From Paracoccaceae bacterium (lineage in GTDB: Bacteria; Pseudomonadota; Alphaproteobacteria; Rhodobacterales; Rhodobacteraceae): 7,695 bases of DNA. Below, piece after piece: positions 1-6,136 of the stretch (the first letter of the stretch is position 1; every line of letters starts with the position of its first letter). The position numbers and the translations under genes were made by a program. The notes beneath the pieces were generated by a model. The model did not search any database and had not been told where the DNA came from. It was given only the letters and a program-made list of their open reading frames with translations. Location of the stretch: NCBI GenBank assembly GCA_030626365.1, contig DAOUPC010000132.1, forward strand, positions 1-7,695, read 5' to 3'.

Positions 1-19
1 AATGATCATAAAAACAAAT

Positions 20-25
20 GAGGGA
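20..25 (+). promoter_or_regulatory. Ribosome binding site of the RTX gene
   Basis: GAGGGA sits 7 nt before the ATG at 33 and fits a Shine-Dalgarno sequence, which supports that start. A short ATG at 18 stops after three codons and is not a gene. The promoter is probably outside or at the very edge of the window, where the sequence is AT-rich. Confidence 0.6.
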
Positions 26-32
26 CTAACAA

Positions 33-1427
33 ATGACTATGACCATTCAGAATACGGACCTGATAACTAGCGGAACAGCAATTTCGCTGGCACAAGATAC
101 TGACCTTCTTGATACAGAAGGAACACTTTTTGCATCGACCGACGGCTCGGCTATCCTCAGTAATTTGGACGGAAATGTTGTGTTTGTTGATGGTGAAGTC
201 TTTGCCACCAGCATTGCGATATATCTTGTTGGTAATGACAACCAGGTGTTTTTTGGTGAAACCGGGCAGGTTGGATCAAGCTCTTCGTTCGGGGCGAGCT
301 TGGGTACAGTTTTTGTCGGGGGTGACAATGCTGTGCTGGTCAACCACGGGACGGTCAGCGGTGGATCGGCGTTGACCATTGCCTCGGGGTTGCATGGGCG
401 GATAGAAAATACCGGCCGGGCCACCGGAACCAATGCCATTGCTGTCGACAACATGGACAATGGTTCGATCATTCAGATTATCAACAGTGGCTATGCATAC
501 GGGAGCTCGTATGGGCTGAGACAGTTCGCGTCCAGCGTCGGCAGTGTTCTTACGCTGTTCAATTCCGGCACCCTTGGTGGGGATACCATGGCCTTTGGTG
601 GCGGTGTAGGCGTGGACATGGTGTATAATTCCGGCCATATAATTGGGGGCGTTGACCTTGCTGGCGGCAATGACCTGTTTGACGGTCGTGGCGGCACGGT
701 GAATGGCACGGTGTTTGGTGGTGCTGGCGATGATATCTATGTGGTTGATTCCACGAATGTCTTGCTCTCGGAATCTGTTGGTGAAGGTACTGATGTCGTC
801 GAGGCATTCGTATCCTGGACGCTGGGCACGGAATTTGAAAACCTGTCGCTGCGTGGTAACGAGGATCTTCGTGGGACCGGTAACGGCAAGGCCAATACGC
901 TGGCCGGAAATTCCGGTGATAATGTCATACGCGGTCTGGGTGGTGTTGATACGCTGGCCGGCGGCGAGGGCGACGACCGCCTTATTGGCAACCATGGCAA
1001 TGACCTGTTGGATGGCGGCACGGGTGATGATGTCCTGCGCGGCGGCGCGGGCAATGATAACCTGATTGGCGGCAACGGCCAGGATGTGCTGAACGGCGGG
1101 TTGGGCAAGGATGTGCTGACCGGCGGGGCGGGTTCTGATGTGTTCCGGTTCACCAAAGTGGTTCAAAGCCCGAATACGAACCAGCGTGATGTGATCAAGG
1201 ATTTCAGCCAGGGTGAGGATGTAATCGACCTGGCAAATATCGCGCCGGGCGTGCTGTCCTTTATCGGTGGCGGTGCGTTCAGTGGGGCTGGTCAGGGCGA
1301 GGCGCGGATCGCTGTCAGCGCCGGCAATAGCCTTGTGCGGATTGACCGGGACGGTGATGGCGTGGCCGATATGCTGATCAAGGTGAACAATATTTCAACC
1401 CTGGATGCGTTTGATTTCATGCTCTGA
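33..1427 (+). CDS. RTX calcium-binding secreted protein with N-terminal solenoid-like repeats
   Basis: This 464-residue protein is probably exported by a type I secretion system and folds outside the cell on binding calcium. There is no Sec signal peptide. Residues 104-205 carry five N-x-G-x-x-x-G motifs spaced 22-26 residues apart, which suggests a beta-solenoid. A first RTX-like patch lies near residues 210-235. The main block of glycine/aspartate nonapeptides (GGxGxDxLx type, for example GGEGDDRLIG and GGAGNDNLIG) covers about 291-371. Residues 386-464 resemble the serralysin C-terminal domain: DVIKDFSQGEDVIDL at 386-400, a DxDxDG calcium loop at 438-446, and an acidic-hydrophobic end (DAFDFML) typical of type I export signals. 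The ATG at 33 has GAGGGA 7 nt upstream; an in-frame ATG at 39 is possible. No protease HExxH motif is visible, so it looks like an adhesin or matrix-type RTX protein rather than an enzyme. No ABC transporter or membrane-fusion gene is in the window. Its biological target is unknown. Confidence 0.9.
   Translation: MTMTIQNTDLITSGTAISLAQDTDLLDTEGTLFASTDGSAILSNLDGNVVFVDGEVFATSIAIYLVGNDNQVFFGETGQVGSSSSFGASLGTVFVGGDNAVLVNHGTVSGGSALTIASGLHGRIENTGRATGTNAIAVDNMDNGSIIQIINSGYAYGSSYGLRQFASSVGSVLTLFNSGTLGGDTMAFGGGVGVDMVYNSGHIIGGVDLAGGNDLFDGRGGTVNGTVFGGAGDDIYVVDSTNVLLSESVGEGTDVVEAFVSWTLGTEFENLSLRGNEDLRGTGNGKANTLAGNSGDNVIRGLGGVDTLAGGEGDDRLIGNHGNDLLDGGTGDDVLRGGAGNDNLIGGNGQDVLNGGLGKDVLTGGAGSDVFRFTKVVQSPNTNQRDVIKDFSQGEDVIDLANIAPGVLSFIGGGAFSGAGQGEARIAVSAGNSLVRIDRDGDGVADMLIKVNNISTLDAFDFML
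342..647 (+). repeat. Region coding for five N-x-G-x-x-x-G protein repeats
   Basis: The encoded motifs are NHGTVSG (residue 104), NTGRATG (126), NSGYAYG (151), NSGTLGG (177) and NSGHIIG (199), so each copy begins 22, 25, 26 and 22 residues after the last. The stretches between them are rich in alternating hydrophobic residues. A looser earlier pair, VGNDNQV at 66 and VGGDNAV at 95, suggests at least one more degenerate coil upstream. The pattern resembles parallel beta-helix or autotransporter-type repeats; the fold itself is inferred. Confidence 0.65.
903..1151 (+). repeat. RTX nonapeptide repeat block
   Basis: Residues 291-373 of the RTX protein hold about eight to nine tandem nonapeptides of the GGxGxDxLx type, including GGTGDDVLR, GGAGNDNLI and GGAGSDVFR. 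In known RTX proteins each pair of repeats coordinates calcium in a parallel beta-roll. The DNA of this block is more GC-rich than the 5' end of the gene. Confidence 0.9.
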
Positions 1428-1455
1428 CGGGTTGTATTTTCGGCAAATAAACAGT

Positions 1456-1494
1456 GGCGGCGCGGGTGGAATGGTTATTTCTGCGCGCGCTGCC
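1456..1494 (-). terminator. Possible hairpin terminator between convergent genes
   Basis: GGCGGCGCG at 1456-1464 can pair with CGCGCTGCC at 1486-1494, giving nine pairs with one G-U and a 21-nt loop. Read on the minus strand, the stem is followed by ACTGTTTATTTG, which is T-rich but not a clean U tract. It lies about 30 nt past the YceI stop and could end that transcript. The long loop makes this uncertain, and no good terminator was seen for the RTX gene on the plus strand. Confidence 0.25.
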
Positions 1495-1525
1495 GGTCCA
1501 TTGCACGCCCTGTTGGGTTCTGGCC

Positions 1526-2146
1526 CTATTGGTTCACCCGGATCACCGCCCATATATCCAGCCCCACGGTATCTGCGACCAGATCGCCATAGCCGGACGC
1601 CCCAAAGGCCGACCGGCTGATCTGGCCTTTCATCTGCACGCTCAGGTTGCTCAGGTCGTCCACCGCACTGTCTGGTGCGCGAAACAGGGCGGCCTCGAAG
1701 GTTACCGGCCTTGTGACCCCGTGCATGGTCAGCTTGCCGGTGATCTTTGCGCCACCTGACAGGCGCCCGTCCGGGGCCAGTTGCACCCTGGTAGAAACAA
1801 AGCGAATGGTCGCATAGCGTGCCGCATCCAGTACCTCTGGCCCGATCAGCGCCTGCCGGGCAAAGGGCAGGGGGGTGCGTACCCCGGCGACATCTAGGCT
1901 GATATCAACCCGGCTGGCGGTCAGGTTTTGGGGGTCCACAAGGATCAGCGCCCTGGCGATTGGCATGGTGCCGGTCTGTGGGATGCCCCCCATCGTAAAG
2001 GTGAACCTGACGTGTGAATCCCCGGCGTCCAGTTGATAACGGGTCGGCGCGGCCTGTGAGGCGCTGGCAAAAGCCGCGCCAAGAAGGACCAGCAAAAGAA
2101 GGCGGGTCAGGGCAATCAGGGGCGTGCGTCGGGGTGGTCCTGCCAT
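1526..2146 (-). CDS. YceI-family periplasmic lipid-binding protein
   Basis: This 206-residue protein belongs to the YceI family of lipocalin-like beta-barrels, which bind amphiphilic or isoprenoid-like molecules in the periplasm. Residues 1-32 look like a Sec signal peptide: an arginine-bearing N-terminus, a hydrophobic run at about 10-28 (LIALTRLLLLVLLGAAF) and likely cleavage after SQA at 30-32. The mature part shows family hallmarks: YQLDAGDSHVRFTF near the start (37-50), YATIRFVSTRV at 111-121, GKLTMHGVTRPVTFEA at 137-152 and ISRSAFG at 176-182. The reading frame stays open to about 2428, but the upstream part overlaps ppx and is not protein-like. The ATG at 2146 is preferred because AGGAA lies 8 nt upstream and the signal peptide begins there. 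Family and export are confident; the ligand is unknown. No cytochrome b561 partner, a common neighbour of this family, is visible. It follows ppx but probably has its own promoter. Confidence 0.9.
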   Translation of the reverse strand: MAGPPRRTPLIALTRLLLLVLLGAAFASASQAAPTRYQLDAGDSHVRFTFTMGGIPQTGTMPIARALILVDPQNLTASRVDISLDVAGVRTPLPFARQALIGPEVLDAARYATIRFVSTRVQLAPDGRLSGGAKITGKLTMHGVTRPVTFEAALFRAPDSAVDDLSNLSVQMKGQISRSAFGASGYGDLVADTVGLDIWAVIRVNQ

Positions 2147-2152
2147 GGTGTT

Positions 2153-2160
2153 GTTTCCTG
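2153..2160 (-). promoter_or_regulatory. Ribosome binding site of the YceI gene
   Basis: The minus strand reads CAGGAAACAACACC directly before the ATG at 2146. AGGAA is a good Shine-Dalgarno sequence about 8 nt from the start, and it decides this start over the longer open frame. Confidence 0.6.
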
Positions 2161-2183
2161 TGTGATACGACAGAGAGGCCCCC

Positions 2184-2212
2184 ACCAGACAGGGCGTGAT
2201 GCCTTGTGTCAA
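2184..2212 (-). promoter_or_regulatory. Candidate promoter of the YceI gene
   Basis: On the minus strand a perfect TTGACA (2212-2207) is followed by a 17-nt spacer and TCTGGT (2189-2184). The second element matches the sigma-70 -10 consensus at only three of six positions. The spacing is ideal, and the site lies in the gap between the ppx stop and the YceI start, so a separate promoter is plausible. The weak -10 box keeps confidence modest. Confidence 0.4.
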
Positions 2213-2238
2213 ACAAAGCATGGCCTTTGGCGGCCCTT

Positions 2239-3798
2239 TTATTTGCCGGAATGTGCCTTTTCGTACCTGATTTTCGTATCGCACCCCAGTGCCGCAGCAA
2301 GCGACAAAAACCGCGCCTCGGCCACGTCTGCAAACAGCGGACGGGCGGCGGCGGACAGGGTCAGTTCCAGCAGTTTCTTCTTGGGATACAGGCGCAATGT
2401 GGCCAGCGGCGTGTCGTTTTGTGGCCACAACATCGCACCAAAGCGCATCGCCTTGCCCAGGATTTCGGCCTGCTTCAGGCGCTTTTCATCCAGCAACCCG
2501 GCCAGCTTGTCAAACCGGCTGCCACTGCGTTTGTTGGAATAGCGATACAACAGCGCCAGCCCCAGAAACACCCGTTCCGAATGTTTCAGCCCGCCCATGT
2601 TGGCGCGCGTGGCATTGTCAAAGCACACTTCGGCGCGGTAATCGGGGTGCGCGCGCCAGCTGACATCATGCAACAGGCAGGCCGCCTTGATCAGGCGTTT
2701 CTGGCTGCTCTTTGCCGATTTGAACAGCGGGTTGATGAACTGGTTCAGGGTCTTGCCGAACCCTGGCAGGCGGGCATCCTTGTTTTCGGCAAAGCGGCAG
2801 GCCTCGATCAGTGGATCGCGGTCGCGCAACCGCTGGGGCATCTGTTCGTACAACAGCCCCTCGCGGATGCCATAGCTGGATATGGCGATATCTTTGGGTT
2901 TGAACGTGCGCACCAGCCGCGTCAGCACCTCAAGCGCATAAGGAACCAGCGCGATACGTGCCGCCGATACCCCGGCCAGCGCGCGCAACTCTTCCAGGTC
3001 ACGGCCTTTGGCAAAGCGCAGCGTGTCGCGCACCGATTTGGCCGTCATGCGATATTCGTGCAGCACCGCCAGCGGATAGCCACGCCGCGCCATGTCGATC
3101 TTGGCAATGGCCCGCCAGCTTCCTCCGACCAGAAACAGCCGGTCGCGTTGCGGCCCCATATTGGCCTTCAACTGTTCCATCACCTGCTTGATATGTGCGC
3201 GCCGCCCCTTGGCCCCGCCCTTGGCATCGCGCAGCTTGAGCGGCCCCAAATCCGAGGTAACACAGCGCCCCACGCGACCATCGGCGATTTCGGCCAACTC
3301 CATCGAGGCCCCGCCGATGTCACACACCAGCCCATAGGCACCGGGCCAGCCCAGCAATACCCCCTGCGCGGAAAAACGCGCCTCTTCCTCGCCGGTGATG
3401 ACCTGAATTTTCAGTCCGGCCTTGTCGGCCACCTCGGCACAGAAATCCGGCCCGTCGCTTGCGTCGCGCACCGCGGCGGTGGCCACCACGCTAAGCGGGG
3501 GCAGGTCCATGCCATCGGCCACCCGGGCAAAGCGGATCAGCGCATTCAGCGCCCGTTCCCGGCCCCGCGGGTTCAGCCGCCCGGTTTCCGCCAGCCCGAC
3601 CCCCAGCCCGCACATGATCTTTTCGTTGTAGAAATACGCCGGAGAGCGCGCCGCGCCGTCAAATACCACCAGCCGGACCGAGTTGGACCCAACATCAACC
3701 ACACCCACCCGCGACAGGGCGCGCGTGCCGGGGTCATCAAACAAGGGGCGCCCAAACGGGGCCCAGTCGGCGTTGGCCGGTTCCGGTTGCAAAGTCAT
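2239..3798 (-). CDS. ppx: Exopolyphosphatase, Ppx/GppA family
   Basis: This 519-residue enzyme is expected to remove phosphate from the ends of polyphosphate chains in the cytoplasm; GppA-type pppGpp hydrolysis is the alternative within the family. It has the actin-like ATPase fold signatures in order: phosphate-1 loop VDVGSNSVRL (34-43), ATAAVRDA (106-113), ITGEEEAR with the catalytic-type glutamates (134-141), phosphate-2 loop CDIGGASMEL (159-168), SDLGPLKL (182-189), LVGGSWRA (223-230) and SSYGIREGLL (307-316). The C-terminal part has an HD-like helical domain with LLHD at 375-378, as in long Ppx proteins. The frame could begin at a TTG at 3810, but the ATG at 3798 is chosen because GGGGGGTGAT just upstream closely matches the 16S complement AGGAGGTGAT. 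It lies 63 nt after ppk, so synthesis and breakdown of polyphosphate are encoded together. Assignment as Ppx rather than GppA rests mainly on the ppk neighbour. Confidence 0.93.
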   Translation of the reverse strand: MTLQPEPANADWAPFGRPLFDDPGTRALSRVGVVDVGSNSVRLVVFDGAARSPAYFYNEKIMCGLGVGLAETGRLNPRGRERALNALIRFARVADGMDLPPLSVVATAAVRDASDGPDFCAEVADKAGLKIQVITGEEEARFSAQGVLLGWPGAYGLVCDIGGASMELAEIADGRVGRCVTSDLGPLKLRDAKGGAKGRRAHIKQVMEQLKANMGPQRDRLFLVGGSWRAIAKIDMARRGYPLAVLHEYRMTAKSVRDTLRFAKGRDLEELRALAGVSAARIALVPYALEVLTRLVRTFKPKDIAISSYGIREGLLYEQMPQRLRDRDPLIEACRFAENKDARLPGFGKTLNQFINPLFKSAKSSQKRLIKAACLLHDVSWRAHPDYRAEVCFDNATRANMGGLKHSERVFLGLALLYRYSNKRSGSRFDKLAGLLDEKRLKQAEILGKAMRFGAMLWPQNDTPLATLRLYPKKKLLELTLSAAARPLFADVAEARFLSLAAALGCDTKIRYEKAHSGK

Positions 3799-3808
3799 AT
3801 CACCCCCC
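3799..3808 (-). promoter_or_regulatory. Strong ribosome binding site of ppx
   Basis: The minus strand reads GGGGGGTGAT immediately before ATG, one mismatch from the anti-Shine-Dalgarno complement GGAGGTGAT. It selects the ATG at 3798 over the TTG at 3810. Such a strong site would allow ppx to be translated efficiently from a ppk-ppx message. Confidence 0.55.
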
Positions 3809-3861
3809 AAGGTGTTCTGCCCTCAGGATGCGGGAACCGCCTGTGCCGGTCAATCACCAGA

Positions 3862-6036
3862 TCAGTCTTCTGTATGGGTTAATTTGGGCACATCCGATGC
3901 CCCGGCCGACCCACGCCCGGACAGGGACGGGTTTTCCATAAAGAACCGGTGGCAGTTAAAGGCAAATTCGCCGTCAGGGGGCACCTGGCGCACAAATGAC
4001 CCGTTCGGGTTCATCACCCAGCTTTGTGCCACATCGGCCAGATTGGCGGCCATGACCTGGCTGACGATCTGCGCCTTGACGGTGGCATTGTTGATTTCGA
4101 CCAGGGTTTCGACCCGCCGGTTCAGGTTGCGACCCATCCAGTCGGCGGAACTGATGAACACCCGTGCCTTTTTCGCCGGCAACCCGTGACCATTGCCAAA
4201 ACACACGATGCGCGAATGTTCCAGAAACCGGCCAATCACCGATTTGACCCGGATATTGTCGGACAGTCCCTTGATGCCGGGGCGCAGCCCGCAGATGCCG
4301 CGAATGATCAGGCTGATTTTCACGCCGCCCTGACTGGCCCGGTAAAGCGCGTCGATCACTTCGCTGTCGATCAGCGAATTCATCTTGGCCCAGATCACCG
4401 CAGGCAGCCCGGCCTTGGCGTGCGCTATCTCGGCCTCGATCATCTCAATCAGCCGCGTTTTCAGGTTCAGCGGAGAGATCGCCAGATTATCAAGCGATTC
4501 CGGCTGGGCATAACCCGACAGATAGTTGAACACCTTGACCGCGTCGCGCCCCAGTTTGGTGTCGCAGGTGAACAGCGACAGATCGGTATAGAACCGCGCG
4601 GTGATGGGGTGGTAATTGCCGGTGCCGTAATGGGTGTATGTCACCAGCTTGTCACCTTCGCGCCGGACCACGATGGAAATCTTGGCGTGGGTCTTGAGGT
4701 CGACAAAGCCGTAAACCACATGCGCCCCGGCCCGTTCCAGGCGGCGCGACTGGCGGATATTTGCGGCCTCGTCAAAGCGCGCCTTCAGTTCGACCAGTGC
4801 GGTTACGGATTTGCCTGCCTCGGCGGCTTCGCACAGGGCCTCGACAATGGGTGAATCGCGCGAGGTACGGTAAAACGTCTGGCGGATTGCCACGACATCG
4901 GGGTCGCGTGCGGCCTGTTGCAGGAACCGGATCACCATGCCGAAGGTTTCATAGGGGTGATGCAGCAGCATGTCTTTCTGGCGGATCGCCGCGAACATGT
5001 CGCCTTCAAAATCGCTGACGCGCTCGGGGACGCGGGGGGTAAAGGATGGCCACAACAGGTCGGGGCGGTCGGTTTGTACCAGCTGGTCAAGGTCGGCCAT
5101 GCCGATCATCCCGGCGATTTCCACCACTTCGTCGGGATCGACCTGTAGTTCCTTCATGACGGTCGCCATCAGCTTGGCCGGGGCCCCCGCCGAATGGGTC
5201 ATGCGCACCACTTCGCCGCGACGGCGCCGTTTCAGGGCCACTTCGAATTCGCGCACCAGGTCTTCGGCTTCTTCTTCGACTTCAAGGTCGCTGTTGCGCA
5301 GCACCTGAAACCCGAAATGTGATTTTAGCCGGTAACCGGGAAACAGATCACCGATATGCAGGATCAGCAACTCTTCCATTGGCAGGAACCGGTGTTGGCC
5401 GGGATCGGATGGCAAGGCGATGAACCGGTCGATCTGGCGGGGCACCGGCAGCAACGCCTGCAACGCCTTTTTGTCGCGCAACCGTTCCAGTTGCAGCGCC
5501 AGCGTATAGCCGGTGTTGGGGATAAACGGGAACGGGTGGGCCGGATCAATGGCCAGCGGTGACAGCACGGGAAAGACACGGGCAAGGAACATATTCGCCA
5601 GAAATGCCTGATCGTCCGGGGTCAGGTCGTTGCGGGTCAGCACCGAAAGGCCGGCCTCTTCAAGTTCTTTGTTCAGGTCGGTCAGCACCCGTTGCTGGGC
5701 CTGCATCAGTTTGCGCGCATCTTCGTGGATCAGCACCAGCTGTTCGGCCGGGGACAGCCCATCAGCGGCCGGGGTGGTGTGCCCGCCATGGTCCAGTTCG
5801 CGCAGGCCCGCCACACGCACGGTAAAGAATTCGTCCAGGTTGTTGGCCGAGATCGATACAAACCGTAACCGTTCAAGCAGCGGCACGCGGGGGTTTTCGG
5901 CCTCTTCCAGCACCCGCCAGTTGAAACCCAGCCAGCTAAGTTCACGGTTGTTGAACCGGCCCGGCCCGGTGATATCCAGATCGGGCAGGTTGATTGCGGT
6001 TTCAAAGTCGGATTTCAGGAAATCTGCGTGGGTCAT
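3862..6036 (-). CDS. ppk: Polyphosphate kinase 1
   Basis: This 724-residue enzyme reversibly transfers the terminal phosphate of ATP to a growing polyphosphate chain. The length is normal for PPK1. All four regions are present: the N-terminal domain with FNNRELSWLGFNWRVLEEA at 28-46, the head domain, and two phospholipase-D-like catalytic domains. The N-terminal domain also has the family stretch SANNLDEFFTVRVAGL (63-78). Catalytic landmarks are HHPYETFG (359-366), the arginine-rich IRQTFYRTS (384-392), LKTHAK with the likely phosphorylated His450, HYGTGNYHP (469-477), FLEHSRI with the second histidine His607, and SSADWMGRNLNRRVE (629-643). The frame could extend to a TTG at 6153, but that would overlap hdaA and add 39 residues rich in His, Ile and Pro without family character, so the ATG at 6036 is preferred. 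No clear Shine-Dalgarno precedes it. The gap upstream carries DnaA-box-like repeats and a candidate promoter. Function is confident; the start is fairly so. Confidence 0.97.
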   Translation of the reverse strand: MTHADFLKSDFETAINLPDLDITGPGRFNNRELSWLGFNWRVLEEAENPRVPLLERLRFVSISANNLDEFFTVRVAGLRELDHGGHTTPAADGLSPAEQLVLIHEDARKLMQAQQRVLTDLNKELEEAGLSVLTRNDLTPDDQAFLANMFLARVFPVLSPLAIDPAHPFPFIPNTGYTLALQLERLRDKKALQALLPVPRQIDRFIALPSDPGQHRFLPMEELLILHIGDLFPGYRLKSHFGFQVLRNSDLEVEEEAEDLVREFEVALKRRRRGEVVRMTHSAGAPAKLMATVMKELQVDPDEVVEIAGMIGMADLDQLVQTDRPDLLWPSFTPRVPERVSDFEGDMFAAIRQKDMLLHHPYETFGMVIRFLQQAARDPDVVAIRQTFYRTSRDSPIVEALCEAAEAGKSVTALVELKARFDEAANIRQSRRLERAGAHVVYGFVDLKTHAKISIVVRREGDKLVTYTHYGTGNYHPITARFYTDLSLFTCDTKLGRDAVKVFNYLSGYAQPESLDNLAISPLNLKTRLIEMIEAEIAHAKAGLPAVIWAKMNSLIDSEVIDALYRASQGGVKISLIIRGICGLRPGIKGLSDNIRVKSVIGRFLEHSRIVCFGNGHGLPAKKARVFISSADWMGRNLNRRVETLVEINNATVKAQIVSQVMAANLADVAQSWVMNPNGSFVRQVPPDGEFAFNCHRFFMENPSLSGRGSAGASDVPKLTHTED

Positions 6037-6055
6037 GATTGTCAGGCTATGGCTT

Positions 6056-6086
6056 TGTATATGGTTGTGAATAGGGGGTTTGTGAA
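6056..6086 (-). promoter_or_regulatory. Candidate promoter of ppk
   Basis: On the minus strand TTCACA (6086-6081), one mismatch from TTGACA, is separated by 19 nt from TATACA (6061-6056), which matches TATAAT at four of six positions. The spacing is longer than ideal. Transcription would begin roughly 10-15 nt before the ATG, leaving a very short leader, in line with the absence of a clear ribosome binding site. The proposed -35 box overlaps one of the TGTGAAT repeats. This is a prediction from sequence only. Confidence 0.3.
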
Positions 6087-6099
6087 TACAGGTGTGAAT
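6066..6099 (-). promoter_or_regulatory. Triple DnaA-box-like repeat upstream of ppk
   Basis: TGTGAAT occurs three times, at 6066-6072, 6081-6087 and 6093-6099. Read on the minus strand these extend to CTATTCACA, GTATTCACA and GCATTCACA. Against the bacterial DnaA box TTATNCACA they match at 8, 8 and 7 of 9 positions. All three point the same way and start 15 and 12 nt apart. The cluster sits between the gene for the DnaA regulator HdaA and ppk. Binding by DnaA is an inference; the repeats could also serve another regulator or be chance in an AT-richer gap. Confidence 0.4.
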
Positions 6100-6136
6100 G
6101 CGGGGTTTGAACAAGGAACGCCGGATATTACCGGGT

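Noticed and set aside
276..1166. A 296-codon open frame on the minus strand opposite the RTX gene.
   Set aside because: It mirrors the repeat structure of the RTX gene on the other strand, lacks a family signature and has no convincing ribosome binding site.
2150..2167. Resemblance of the YceI leader (TCACACAGGAAAC) to the lacZ leader, raising the thought of vector sequence.
   Set aside because: Only about 13 bases match, with no lac operator or lacZ coding sequence next to them. The flanking sequence is continuous native-looking genome.
2222..2235. Inverted GGCC pair just after the ppx stop as a terminator.
   Set aside because: The stem is only four pairs and no proper U tract follows on the minus strand.
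2147..2428. Upstream extension of the YceI reading frame.
   Set aside because: It overlaps ppx in another frame, would bury the signal peptide in the middle of the protein, and the ATG at 2146 has a good ribosome binding site.
2206..3882. A 558-codon open frame on the plus strand opposite ppx.
   Set aside because: It lies wholly antisense to a gene with clear family motifs. Its translation is rich in Arg, Gln, His and Pro, as expected of a shadow frame in GC-rich DNA.
4024..4854. A 276-codon open frame on the plus strand opposite ppk.
   Set aside because: It is antisense to the conserved catalytic part of ppk, and its composition is that of a shadow frame.
6121..6134. CCGG palindrome after the hdaA stop as a terminator.
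   Set aside because: Only four base pairs can form and there is no U tract, so it is unlikely to end transcription before ppk.
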